In this document: positions 1 to 8,150 of the stretch, in pieces
Layout of the letters: the number at the start of each line of letters is the position of its first letter
Position numbering within the stretch: position 1 is the stretch's first letter
From: Deltaproteobacteria bacterium
GTDB lineage: Bacteria > Desulfobacterota > Dissulfuribacteria > Dissulfuribacterales > QOAL01
Assembly: GCA_027067775.1 (NCBI GenBank)
Contig: JAMOVK010000077.1
Location: 1-38,633 of the forward strand
Direction: 5' to 3'
Length of the DNA stretch: 38,633 nucleotides
The notes under the pieces: model-generated
Told to the model about the DNA's origin: nothing
What the model saw: only the letters and a program-made list of their open reading frames with translations
The model's database searches: none
Made by a program: the position numbers and the translations under genes

Positions 1-13
1 ACCTTAAGATGCG

Positions 14-2347
14 TTGAAGCGTCAGGGCATCACCATTGTAAGGAGGAAGAGTCAAAATCCTGATGAGATCCTTATTGCAGTTCCCAACAAGAGCTCCCTG
101 CAAAAGATAAAAGAGGTCATCGAAAAGGATTTTCCAAATCTGGTTATAAAAAGCATTGATGATAAGTCCAGATTCCCAACCATTGCCCTTGCCCTGTCTC
201 CCAAGGAAGAACAGTTTATCAGGGAACATGCGGTGGAACAGTCTCTTGAAATCATCAGGAACAGAATAGACCAGTTCGGGGTTACCGAACCGGTGATTGT
301 CCGTCAGGGAGAAGACGAGATTGTAGTCCAGCTTCCTGGCATAAAAGACCCGAAAAGGGCAATAAAGCTGATTGGCCAGACTGCTCAGTTGGAATTCAAG
401 CTGGTTGATGACGATGCCAATGTGGATCTGGGCAGCCTTATTGAAAAGGCCATAAGGGATGGCAGGCTGCCCCGCAATTACAATGTAAAACAGCTAAACG
501 CTGTTCTAAAAGGTCAGATTCCCAGGGGGGACAAGATCTACATCATGAAACAGGTGGATCCCCGTACCGGTAAGGTAAGAAATGTCCCCATCTTGTTGAA
601 AGACAAAACGCTGATGACGGGAGATGCGGTAAAAACGGCCCATGTGAGAATCGGCGGGACCTATAACGAACCATATGTTGCCCTTGAACTGACAGACAGG
701 GGAGCACGAATCTTTGAAAAAATAACAGGTGAGAACGTGGGAAAGCGTCTGGCCATAGTGCTAGATGGTGTGGTGCGTTCAGCCCCTGTTATTCGTGAAA
801 AGATAGGTGGGGGGCATGCCCAGATTTCTGGTTCTTTTACCCATGAAGAGGCAGCCGATCTTGCCATAGTGCTCAGGGCTGGTGCGCTTCCGGCTCCAGT
901 GAAAATAATACAAAATGTCACGGTCGGACCTTCTTTGGGGCGTGATTCCATTCAAAAGGGTCTGGTATCGGGTGTGGCCGGTGCCATATTCGTCATGATT
1001 TTCATGGTAATATATTACCGGCTGTCAGGCTTTATCGCAGATGTGGCCATGCTTTTGAACCTGGTATTTCTAATGGCCGTTTTGGCCCTTTTTCAGGCCA
1101 CCCTGACGCTTCCTGGTATAGCTGGTATCATTTTGACCATAGGAATGGGCGTGGACTCCAATGTTTTGATATTTGAACGAATGCGGGAGGAAAAGGCCCT
1201 TGGCAAGCCTTTGAAGGCCTTTATTGACGGAGGCTATGATAAGGCCTTCTGGACCATTGTTGATGCGCATGTAACCACTCTTATAACAGCCCTTGCCCTT
1301 TTCTTGTTTGGGACAGGGCCGATCAAGGGTTTTGCAGTAACGCTTTCGGCAGGTATCATAATCAACCTTTTTACGGCAATCTACGCCACCAGATGGGTCT
1401 ATCAGTGGCTTCTTTACAAAAATGCCATCAAGGACCTGTCTTTTATGCAGATTATTGGCAAGACCAATATAGACTTTATTGGCAAAAGGAACATTTCTCT
1501 TGCCATCTCCGCAGTTCTGGTACTTACTGGCCTTGTGGCCTTTATCCAGATAAACAGGGGAGCCGCCAACCTTGGTGTTGATTTTGCCGGCGGAACCATG
1601 GTCCAGTACAAGGTAGACAAGCCCTTTAAGCTGGAAGATGTGAGAAAGGCCCTGGCAGCAGCTGGCATAAAAGGCTATGCCCTTCAGGAAGTTCCAAAGG
1701 AGCATATCCTCATTGTTAGGGTCAAGAAGTCCGTGGCAACGGTGGGGGACATTGAAGAGAAGATTACCTCCGCCCTGAAGCAGGGCCTTCCTGGTTACAA
1801 GTTCATTATAGAAAGCAAAACCGAGATAGGCTCTACAGTGAGCAAGGAGCTCAGAAGAAAGGCAATAATCGCCATTCTTATTTCTCTGGCAGGCATTATC
1901 GGATATCTGGCCTTCAGGTTCAATATCAGCTTCGGTGTTGCAGCTGCCATTGCCACATTTCACGATGTGCTGGCGGTTCTTGGCATTTTCTATATTCTTA
2001 ACAAAGAGATAAATCTTTTGATCGTTACAGCCCTTCTTACCCTGGCTGGTTATTCCCTTACGGATACGGTGGTGGTTTTTGATAGGATAAGGGAAAACAT
2101 GAAAAGATACCGCAAGTTGTCCTTTGCAGAGATAATAAACAAAAGTGTCAACGAGATGCTTAGCCGGACTATAATCACCTCGCTTACTACGTTGATAGTG
2201 GTCTTATCCCTTTACTTTTTTGGTGGTGTAGTTATTCATGATTTTGCCTTTGCCCTGGTTCTTGGAATAATCGTTGGAACATATTCTTCAGTGTTTGTGG
2301 CAAGTCCCATTGTCTATATGTGGCACAAGGGAAAGGCACCTAGATAG
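14..2347 (+). CDS. secDF: Fused protein translocase subunit SecDF (5' end truncated by window)
   Basis: SecD and SecF are inner-membrane parts of the Sec translocon that use the proton gradient to pull exported proteins through SecYEG. The first ~470 residues are SecD: the periplasmic P1 head ([32 protein letters not shown]) and a TM region with the charged motif [18 protein letters not shown] SecF half follows ([15 protein letters not shown] from about residue 523, then [15 protein letters not shown]), so this is one fused chain instead of two genes. The N-terminal first TM segment and start lie outside the window; the TTG at 14 is only the first usable codon after an in-frame TAA at 5-7. 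That TAA sits where family members continue, so an edge error or frameshift is likely. It heads a tightly spaced plus-strand operon with murA. Confidence 0.93.
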   Translation: MKRQGITIVRRKSQNPDEILIAVPNKSSLQKIKEVIEKDFPNLVIKSIDDKSRFPTIALALSPKEEQFIREHAVEQSLEIIRNRIDQFGVTEPVIVRQGEDEIVVQLPGIKDPKRAIKLIGQTAQLEFKLVDDDANVDLGSLIEKAIRDGRLPRNYNVKQLNAVLKGQIPRGDKIYIMKQVDPRTGKVRNVPILLKDKTLMTGDAVKTAHVRIGGTYNEPYVALELTDRGARIFEKITGENVGKRLAIVLDGVVRSAPVIREKIGGGHAQISGSFTHEEAADLAIVLRAGALPAPVKIIQNVTVGPSLGRDSIQKGLVSGVAGAIFVMIFMVIYYRLSGFIADVAMLLNLVFLMAVLALFQATLTLPGIAGIILTIGMGVDSNVLIFERMREEKALGKPLKAFIDGGYDKAFWTIVDAHVTTLITALALFLFGTGPIKGFAVTLSAGIIINLFTAIYATRWVYQWLLYKNAIKDLSFMQIIGKTNIDFIGKRNISLAISAVLVLTGLVAFIQINRGAANLGVDFAGGTMVQYKVDKPFKLEDVRKALAAAGIKGYALQEVPKEHILIVRVKKSVATVGDIEEKITSALKQGLPGYKFIIESKTEIGSTVSKELRRKAIIAILISLAGIIGYLAFRFNISFGVAAAIATFHDVLAVLGIFYILNKEINLLIVTALLTLAGYSLTDTVVVFDRIRENMKRYRKLSFAEIINKSVNEMLSRTIITSLTTLIVVLSLYFFGGVVIHDFAFALVLGIIVGTYSSVFVASPIVYMWHKGKAPR

Positions 2348-2387
2348 AGATATGGTCCTTTATCAGCGGCCTGGATTTTAGGATGAA

Positions 2388-3665
2388 ATGGATTGTTTAG
2401 AGATAAAAGGGGGCCGCACCCTATCTGGAACCATTAGAATCAGCGGGGCCAAGAACGCTGCCCTGCCCATCCTGTCTGCCACACTCCTTGCAGAAGGTGC
2501 TTTCCGGCTTAGTGAAGTCCCAAGTCTGGAAGACGTGAGGATTTTTGCAGAGCTGTTGCGAGAACTGGGAGTAGAGATAAAGAGTCTTGAAGACAGTACC
2601 TTCTTGATAGACTCGTCAAAGTTGAACAGCCATGAGGCTCCTTATGAACTGGTAAGACGCATGAGGGCGTCCGTGTTGGTTCTGGGCCCTCTGGTTGCCA
2701 GACTTGGCAGGGCAAGGGTGTCCCTGCCAGGAGGCTGTGCTATCGGAGCAAGGCCCATTGATTTCCATCTCAAAGGATTGGAGCTCATGGGAGCCAAGCT
2801 TGAAATACGACAGGGTTTTGTTGAGGCCAGGGCGAGACGTCTCAGGGGAGCCCAGATCTATTTTGATATCCCTTCTGTGACCGGTACAGAAAATCTCATG
2901 ATGGCCGCCTGTCTTGCAAAGGGGAAAACAGTTCTGGAAAACGCCGCGAGAGAGCCAGAGGTGGTTGCACTTGGCAACATGCTGAAGGAGATGGGCGCAG
3001 ACATTCATGGTCTTGGTACAGATACTATAATTATCCATGGAAGTCGTCATTTGAGGCCCGTTACCTGCACAATAATTCCAGACCGGATAGAGGCTGGTAC
3101 ATATCTGATGGCAGCTGGCGCTGCGGGTGGAGAGCTTACCATAGAGAACTGCGTGCCCGAGCATCTTGATACGGTAATGCTGAAACTCAAGGCAGCGGGG
3201 CTCAAGCTCAAGATTATTGATAGCGACAAGATAAGGGTCAGAAGAAGGGGCAGACTGAACAGTGTTGACGTAAAGACCCAGCCCTATCCAGGTTTTCCTA
3301 CGGATCTCCAGGCCCAGATAATGGTTTTGATGGCTGTTGCAGGAAAACTTAGCGTTATTACCGAAACCATCTTTGAAAACAGATTCATGCATGTGGCAGA
3401 GCTGAAAAGACTTGGGGCAGACATAAGGGTCGAAGGAAGAAGCGCAATAGTAAGGGGTGTTAAGCATTTAAACGGAGCACCAGTAATGGCTACTGATCTG
3501 AGAGCCAGCGCCTGTCTCGTTTTGGCAGGTCTTGCTGCAAAGGGAACCACCTTGGTGCAAGGAGTTCATCACTTAGACAGAGGCTATGAGAGGATGGATG
3601 AAAAGCTTGCCCAGGTTGGGGCCCGAATAAGACGTGTAAAAATGCAAGATAGTGATCCAGGATAG
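2388..3665 (+). CDS. murA: UDP-N-acetylglucosamine 1-carboxyvinyltransferase MurA
   Basis: Cytoplasmic enzyme of the first committed step of peptidoglycan synthesis, adding enolpyruvate from PEP to UDP-GlcNAc. The 425 aa length is normal. The N-terminal signature GG(R)[17 protein letters not shown] is present with Lys22 and Asn23, the catalytic loop [13 protein letters not shown] carries the PEP-attacking Cys117 (the fosfomycin target in the family) and Arg122, and FPTDLQAQ carries the base Asp. ATG at 2388 follows a short AGGA. The gene is 40 nt after secDF and 2 nt before moaA, which suggests cotranscription. Confidence 0.97.
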   Translation: MDCLEIKGGRTLSGTIRISGAKNAALPILSATLLAEGAFRLSEVPSLEDVRIFAELLRELGVEIKSLEDSTFLIDSSKLNSHEAPYELVRRMRASVLVLGPLVARLGRARVSLPGGCAIGARPIDFHLKGLELMGAKLEIRQGFVEARARRLRGAQIYFDIPSVTGTENLMMAACLAKGKTVLENAAREPEVVALGNMLKEMGADIHGLGTDTIIIHGSRHLRPVTCTIIPDRIEAGTYLMAAGAAGGELTIENCVPEHLDTVMLKLKAAGLKLKIIDSDKIRVRRRGRLNSVDVKTQPYPGFPTDLQAQIMVLMAVAGKLSVITETIFENRFMHVAELKRLGADIRVEGRSAIVRGVKHLNGAPVMATDLRASACLVLAGLAAKGTTLVQGVHHLDRGYERMDEKLAQVGARIRRVKMQDSDPG

Positions 3666-3667
3666 TC

Positions 3668-4675
3668 ATGGAATACAATCAAGATACACTTAGGGATTCT
3701 TTTGGCCGACTCATCACTTACTTGCGTCTGTCTATTACAGACAGGTGCAATCTTAGGTGTTTTTACTGCATGCCACAGGCCGATTTTAACTGGATGCCAC
3801 CAAGAAAGATCCTGCGTTTTGAGGAAATAGTTCAGCTTACCAGGGTGCTTGCCAAGCTTGGTGTGAAAAAGGTACGCTTTACTGGCGGTGAACCTCTTGT
3901 TAGAAAAGATGTGGTCAAACTGGTCGCAGATGTAAACGGTCTTGATGGGATCAAAGAGACCTGTCTCACCACCAATGGGGTCTTGTTAAGGTCTTTGGCC
4001 TCTGAGCTTTTTAATGCCGGTCTGCGTCATCTTAACATCAGCCTTGATACCCTAAGAGCCAAACGGTTTGAGCAGATAACAGGCAGGGATTTTTTTCATC
4101 AGGTATGGGAGGGCATAGAAAAGAGCCTTGAGCTAGGATTTTCTCCTGTAAAAATAAACTTTGTAATGATGCGGGGCAAAAATGACGATGAAGTAGTTGA
4201 CTTTGCCAGGCTTGCCCAGCGGTTCGATCTCGAGGTAAGGTTTATAGAGTTCATGCCTATAGGAAAGCATTCTAAGTGGGGAAAACAACATTTTCTTTCT
4301 TCTGACGAGGCAAAGTCCTTGATTGAGCAAGAACTTGGCAGACTTGTCCCTGTTAGGCGCGAAGACGATGCTGGCCCGGCAGATATGTATTCATTGCACG
4401 GTTCAGCAGGCAAGGTTGGCTTTATAAGTCCCTTAAGCCACCGTTTCTGTTCAAGCTGCAACAGGTTAAGGGTGACGGCAGATGGTAGGGTGCGTTTGTG
4501 TCTTTTTTCCGATCTTGAATTCGAACTGAGGGACCTGCTGCGAAAAGGGATTTCGGATAGCCACCTGTCGCATTTTTTTTCTGAGATTATATTAAGAAAA
4601 CCGGCAAGGTATCTAACAGCAAAGAAAAAGGACGTTCCATCTTGTGACAGACAGATGTCTTCCATTGGAGGATAG
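3668..4675 (+). CDS. moaA: GTP 3',8-cyclase MoaA (molybdenum cofactor step 1)
   Basis: Radical SAM enzyme that with MoaC converts GTP to cyclic pyranopterin monophosphate, the first step of molybdopterin synthesis. The 335 aa show the SAM-cluster motif CNLRCFYC (Cys27, 31, 34), the FTGGEPL motif, the C-terminal second-cluster cysteines FCSSCNRLRV...RLCLF, and the C-terminal Gly-Gly (SSIGG) known to be needed for MoaA activity. It starts 2 nt after the murA stop. No other moa gene is in the window. Molybdo/tungsto-enzymes such as formate dehydrogenase are common in sulfur anaerobes, which fits. Confidence 0.97.
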   Translation: MEYNQDTLRDSFGRLITYLRLSITDRCNLRCFYCMPQADFNWMPPRKILRFEEIVQLTRVLAKLGVKKVRFTGGEPLVRKDVVKLVADVNGLDGIKETCLTTNGVLLRSLASELFNAGLRHLNISLDTLRAKRFEQITGRDFFHQVWEGIEKSLELGFSPVKINFVMMRGKNDDEVVDFARLAQRFDLEVRFIEFMPIGKHSKWGKQHFLSSDEAKSLIEQELGRLVPVRREDDAGPADMYSLHGSAGKVGFISPLSHRFCSSCNRLRVTADGRVRLCLFSDLEFELRDLLRKGISDSHLSHFFSEIILRKPARYLTAKKKDVPSCDRQMSSIGG

Positions 4676-4698
4676 TCCATCATAACTAGGAGGAAACA

Positions 4699-5151
4699 AT
4701 GATCATCCTTGAGGATCTCCTCTATACAGAGGAACACATGTGGGTTAAACCCGACGAAAACAGTGAAAAGGCTGTAATAGGAGTGACAGACTACGGGCAG
4801 GAGCGTATTGGCATGGTTAGCTCTGTTGATTTGCCAAGCCCTGGGGATGAATTTGTAGAGACCGACGTGTTTGCAACTGTAGAAAATTCTATGGGCGAGG
4901 TAACGGAACTCCTGTGTCCGATTTCTGGCCGGGTTCTTACGGTAAATGAAATGTTGCTGGACGCTCCAGAGGCCATAAACGAAGATCCTTATGATGACGG
5001 ATGGATGATGGTGATGGAAGTGGTTCAGCCAGAAGAGCTGGATGATCTTATGAGTCCAGAAGATTACGAGCGTTATGTGGAAGAGCTAAAGATCAAAGAC
5101 GAAGAGATCCTGGAAGAGGAGGACGAGGATGTACTGGAGGTAGAGGAATAA
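4699..5151 (+). CDS. GcvH-like (biotinyl/lipoyl fold) protein without the lipoylation lysine
   Basis: The fold is that of glycine cleavage H protein: TEEHMWVKP at residues 10-18, VIGVTDYGQERIGMVSSVDLPSPG, then PISGRVLTVNE and the NEDPYDDGWM motif. In true GcvH the segment before PxSG is ESVKAxS, whose Lys carries lipoate. Here it reads VENSMGEVTELLCPISG (residues 61-77) with no Lys at or beside the position, so it cannot be lipoylated in the normal way. A Cys (C73) sits just before PISG. The C-terminal ~35 residues are very acidic (EEEDEDVLEVEE). No gcvT or gcvP is nearby; it lies between moaA and fabD, sharing one base with fabD (TAATG). A strong AGGAGG precedes ATG 4699. The role is unknown. 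Confidence 0.8.
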   Translation: MIILEDLLYTEEHMWVKPDENSEKAVIGVTDYGQERIGMVSSVDLPSPGDEFVETDVFATVENSMGEVTELLCPISGRVLTVNEMLLDAPEAINEDPYDDGWMMVMEVVQPEELDDLMSPEDYERYVEELKIKDEEILEEEDEDVLEVEE

Positions 5152-6095
5152 TGTCCAAAGTGGCCTTTCTGTTTCCTGGACAGGGCTCCCAATATGTGGG
5201 TATGGGGGCTGATATACGAAAGTCGTACAAGTTCGCCATCCCCATGTTTAAGGAGGCAGAGGATGTCTGTAATATCAATGTAGAGAAACTATGCATGGAT
5301 GGTCCCCTGGAAGATCTGACCAAGACGGTAAATCTTCAGCCTTGCTTGACTACTGTTGATATTATATGCGCCAAGGCCTTGATGGAAGAGGGAATACATC
5401 CCGATGCTGTGGCCGGACACAGTCTTGGAGAGTATCCAGCGCTTTGGGCATGCGGAGCTTTGGGGTTTGCAGATTGCGTCAGGCTTGTCCGAGAAAGAGG
5501 CAGGGTAATGGAAGAGGCTGCCCAGAAAAAGCCAGGTGCTATGGCAGCTATTATTGGCCTTGAATCGCAGCAGTTGCAAAGACTCATTGATGATGTGCTT
5601 TTGCACCTTAAAGGTGTGCTGGCAATGGCAAATCATAACTCCAGGGAACAGATAGTTGTGACTGGGGAAAAGGCGTTGGTCCAACAACTTTGTGGAAGGG
5701 TCAAAGAGTTGGGCAAAAGGGCGGTAATGCTCAAGGTCTCTGGTGCATATCACAGCCCTTTGATGAAGGAGGCGGCAGACAAATTTGCAAAAGCACTTTC
5801 TTCTCTAAAGCTCAAAAGGCCGTCCATCCCCATATACAGTAATGTAAGTGCAGAACCTGAAAAAGAGCCTGACACAATATCCCGCCTGCTTTTCCAGCAG
5901 ATGTGTATGCCTGTAAGGTGGTATGAGATCGCAAACAATATGTACCGGGACGGAGTCAGAATTTTTATTGAGACAGGACCTAAAAAGGTACTTTCCAATC
6001 TGATTAAAAAATCTGTTGATGCCGATGATTACCAAGTCCTAAATGTTGAAACCACCTCTGATATAGACAATGTAAAACATGCGCTTTCAATTTGA
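5151..6095 (+). CDS. fabD: Malonyl-CoA:ACP transacylase FabD
   Basis: Transfers malonyl from CoA to acyl carrier protein, supplying fatty acid elongation in the cytoplasm. The 314 aa start with FLFPGQGSQYVGMG. The nucleophile Ser91 lies in GHSLGEY and the partner His201 in SGAYHSPLM, close to the positions in E. coli FabD; IETGPKKVLSNL near the C-terminus is also family-typical. The start overlaps the GcvH-like stop by one base, so translation is likely coupled. No other fab gene is present here. A small UGA-containing gene follows after 17 nt. Confidence 0.97.
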   Translation: MSKVAFLFPGQGSQYVGMGADIRKSYKFAIPMFKEAEDVCNINVEKLCMDGPLEDLTKTVNLQPCLTTVDIICAKALMEEGIHPDAVAGHSLGEYPALWACGALGFADCVRLVRERGRVMEEAAQKKPGAMAAIIGLESQQLQRLIDDVLLHLKGVLAMANHNSREQIVVTGEKALVQQLCGRVKELGKRAVMLKVSGAYHSPLMKEAADKFAKALSSLKLKRPSIPIYSNVSAEPEKEPDTISRLLFQQMCMPVRWYEIANNMYRDGVRIFIETGPKKVLSNLIKKSVDADDYQVLNVETTSDIDNVKHALSI

Positions 6096-6112
6096 GAAAA
6101 GGAGGCCTGCAG

Positions 6113-6319
6113 GTGTTTTATTTTCAAAGAAAAAATAACAAGCCGGTTGATTTAGAGTGTAGACTGTGCGGTTGCCAACTTGAGATATGCAGAAGATGAA
6201 GATCAGTGGCCTTGAGGTGTCAAGGCTGTGGCAAGCTTTTTTCTATTGGCGAGTATGCAAATGAGATGAGCGATGAATTGGCCAACATGTTGGCCTATAC
6301 CAGGGTTGACAGACTCTAA
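6113..6319 (+). CDS. Small dual-CXXC selenoprotein candidate (in-frame TGA, Sec29)
   Basis: Absent from the ORF track because of an in-frame TGA at 6197-6199. Starting from GTG 6113, seven bases after a full AAAGGAGG, 28 codons read ...LECRLCGCQLEICRR, then TGA, then 39 codons RSVALRCQGCGK...TRVDRL to TAA. Read with selenocysteine this is a 68 aa protein with CxxC (16,19), CxxU (26,29) and CxxC (36,39). A 7-bp perfect hairpin with a GGUG loop follows the TGA (separate entry). The gene at 34745-34945 has the same Cys/Sec spacing with TGA at the same place, which argues strongly against a chance nonsense mutation. From memory this resembles small dual-CXXC (seleno)proteins annotated in deltaproteobacteria; the function is unknown, with a redox or metal-binding role inferred. 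It probably belongs to the secDF-fabD operon. Confidence 0.82.
6209..6226 (+). promoter_or_regulatory. Putative bacterial SECIS hairpin after the UGA codon
   Basis: GCCTTGA-GGTG-TCAAGGC is a 7-bp perfect stem with a GG-starting loop, 9 nt after the TGA at 6197-6199; the loop begins 16 nt after the TGA. Flanking wobble pairs can lengthen the stem. Known bacterial SECIS elements (E. coli fdhF, loop AGGUCU about 17 nt after UGA) have an apical G in the first loop positions and similar distance; here the hexaloop reads AGGUGU if the A-U pair is open. It would bind SelB for Sec insertion. Confidence 0.7.
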
Positions 6320-6325
6320 ACCAAA

Positions 6326-6348
6326 AAGGGCTCCATACAGGAGCCCTT
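6326..6348 (-). terminator. Terminator between convergent genes
   Basis: Inverted repeat AAGGGCTCC / GGAGCCCTT with a 5-nt loop. On the minus strand the hairpin is followed by TTTTT, so it should end transcription of the secreted protein gene (6588 to 6382). It also lies 7 nt after the plus-strand selenoprotein gene, where it may act weakly, as no T-run follows on that strand. Confidence 0.75.
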
Positions 6349-6381
6349 AAGTCTCAAATCCCTTATAGGCCTTGGTCTCAA

Positions 6382-6588
6382 TTAGCAGCCTTCAACCTTG
6401 GCAGCACTCTTGACCTTGATCTTAACGGAATCCCCTGCCTTTGCCTTGCATTCGTCCTTAAGCTTGATTACAAGTTCACCACCTTCATTCTTCACCACTT
6501 CGCCTTTGCATTTGGCGGCAAGACTTACACCAGAAAGACCTACTGTGAAGAAGAGTGCCAGAACCAGGGATGTAATTTTTTTACGCAT
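6382..6588 (-). CDS. Small secreted cysteine-containing protein, unknown function
   Basis: 68 aa with a clear Sec signal peptide (MRKK, hydrophobic core, likely cut after SLAA near residue 25). The mature part is ~43 aa, lysine-rich and beta-prone (GEVVKNEGGELVIKLKDE, DSVKIKVKS) with three Cys (CKG, DEC, final GC). It could be a small OB-like or beta-barrel periplasmic protein; I do not recognise a named family. The odd Cys number leaves one free thiol or metal ligand if a disulfide forms. A perfect AGGAGG precedes ATG 6588, and promoter and terminator hairpin flank it, so it is a monocistronic, probably well-expressed gene. Confidence 0.85.
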   Translation of the reverse strand: MRKKITSLVLALFFTVGLSGVSLAAKCKGEVVKNEGGELVIKLKDECKAKAGDSVKIKVKSAAKVEGC

Positions 6589-6646
6589 GACTTCCTCCTT
6601 TTCCTTTTGTTGAAATGTTCTAATGACAGAACTACAGTACTGTTTT

Positions 6647-6673
6647 AGTATACGAACCTTTAAGGCGTGTCAA
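6647..6673 (-). promoter_or_regulatory. Sigma-70-type promoter for the small secreted protein
   Basis: On the minus strand, TTGACA (6673-6668) and TATACT (6652-6647) are separated by 15 nt. The boxes match consensus 6/6 and 5/6, but the spacer is shorter than the ideal 17. It leaves a ~50-nt leader before the AGGAGG. Confidence 0.55.
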
Positions 6674-6703
6674 GTGGTTAAGTGAAATAGCACTCAAAAT
6701 ATT

Positions 6704-8122
6704 ATGAAGAACTTAAACCTATCATCAGGACCCATAAAAAACGATCCGGCCGAACCAGGGGGGAAGCATCCCCTGAAGCTTTTACTTGATTTTGTGATCA
6801 AGCTTAATTCCGCCTTTGTTACCGCACAGGAACTGGAAGAGATATTTTGTGCGATTCTTGTTGGAGCTACCGCAGGCGAGGGGCTTGGCTTCAACAGGGC
6901 CTTTCTTTTCTTGATAGATGAGACTGGTAACAGGCTGTGTGGGCGCTTTGGTCTTGGCCCTCAGGACCTGGAAGAGGCAGGAAGGATTTGGAATAGCATC
7001 TCTGCAGAAAGACTCAACCTTTTTCAAATCCTTGAAAAAGTGCGCGATCAACTCTCGGATGACAATCAGCCCCTTAACCGGTTTGTGCGGTCTATCCAGA
7101 TACCTTTATCTCAATCGGAAAACTGTTTTATAAAGGCGTTAAAAGAGAACCAGGCCTATTTGATAACAGATTCTCCGCGAGTGGGGGCCATCCATTCCCA
7201 AGAGTTGTGTCGACTTTTTGGCACCGGAGAGTTGGTGGTGGCTCCATTAAACACGCATGGTAAAGAGTATGGGGTTGTGGTGGCGGATAATATCTTTACC
7301 AAGGCGCCTGTGGCTGAAGAAACTCTTTACTGTCTTCATTTGTTTACTGGCCTTGGATCTCTTGCCATATGTCAAAAAAATATGTGCCAGAGCCTCGAAG
7401 ACAAGGTGCTACAGTTAAAAGAGGCTAACAGGGCGGTAGAGGCCCAAAAGGATCTTTTAATAGAGATAGAAAAGCATTCTGCTATTGGACGGATGCTGGA
7501 TCATCTGCTTCATGAACTGAGAAATCCTCTTGCAGCCATTGGCGGTATAGCACGACTACTGGAAAGAAGAGAAGGCGATGAGGTCATGAAACGTTATCTT
7601 GCCACTGTCATAAAAGAGGTCGAAAGGATTGAGAAGACCTTGGCAGCAGTGGCGGAACTTCATGAGATTAAGACCATAGAGTGTTCTGAGTTGGAGCTGA
7701 TATCACTGGTTGAAACTGTAGCCATGATTGTTCGAAGCGATATGGAAGAGGCTGGCATTGTACTCCACAAGAACTATCCCAAAAAACCTGTGGTCATTGT
7801 TGGGGACAGGGAGAAGCTGCAGGAGGCCATTTTATGCGTGTTGAAAAATTCTATTGAGGCAATGCCTGATGGCGGAATAATAGTTCTGGCTCTTTCCCAA
7901 AGGGGTTCGGATATTGAGATTCGCATTTCAGACAGCGGCCTTGGTATAGCCCGTGGCCATTTCAAAAAGGCGGATAATCCATTTTTCACAACCAAGTTCA
8001 ATGCCATGGGGCTTGGATTATCAAAGGCCAAAAAGATAGTAGAGCTACATGGTGGTTCCTTGTTTCTGACCTCTAACAGAATAGGTGGAACCACCTGCGT
8101 TATAACCTTGCCCAAATCGTGA
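6704..8122 (+). CDS. GAF-domain sensor histidine kinase
   Basis: 472 aa cytoplasmic-looking kinase with no TM segment. Residues ~25-225 form a GAF-like sensor (AILVGATAGEGLGFNRAFLF, then VAPLNTHGKEYGVVVAD, both typical). A short coiled coil (LEDKVLQLKEANRAVEAQKD) leads to the H-box LLHELRNPLAAIGG with phospho-acceptor His270. The ATPase domain has the N-box (VLKNSIEAMPDGG), the G1-box ISDSGLGI, the FFTTKF motif and the G2-box GLGLSKAKKIVELHGG. No response regulator is adjacent, so it is an orphan whose partner must be elsewhere. ATG 6704 is the first start after an in-frame TGA; no good ribosome binding site precedes it. It heads a run of metabolic genes (tatD, maf, yggS, que). Confidence 0.92.
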   Translation: MKNLNLSSGPIKNDPAEPGGKHPLKLLLDFVIKLNSAFVTAQELEEIFCAILVGATAGEGLGFNRAFLFLIDETGNRLCGRFGLGPQDLEEAGRIWNSISAERLNLFQILEKVRDQLSDDNQPLNRFVRSIQIPLSQSENCFIKALKENQAYLITDSPRVGAIHSQELCRLFGTGELVVAPLNTHGKEYGVVVADNIFTKAPVAEETLYCLHLFTGLGSLAICQKNMCQSLEDKVLQLKEANRAVEAQKDLLIEIEKHSAIGRMLDHLLHELRNPLAAIGGIARLLERREGDEVMKRYLATVIKEVERIEKTLAAVAELHEIKTIECSELELISLVETVAMIVRSDMEEAGIVLHKNYPKKPVVIVGDREKLQEAILCVLKNSIEAMPDGGIIVLALSQRGSDIEIRISDSGLGIARGHFKKADNPFFTTKFNAMGLGLSKAKKIVELHGGSLFLTSNRIGGTTCVITLPKS

Positions 8123-8150
8123 TGTTTAACAAGTTCTTCAAGGGTGTAAA

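Noticed and set aside
1070-1963. 297 aa minus-strand ORF
   Set aside because: Fully antisense to secDF, which has strong family motifs; no coherent domain.
2616-3467. 283 aa minus-strand ORF
   Set aside because: Fully antisense to murA, whose active site and length are intact.
4099-4737. 212 aa minus-strand ORF
   Set aside because: Antisense to moaA and the start of the GcvH-like gene; no motif.
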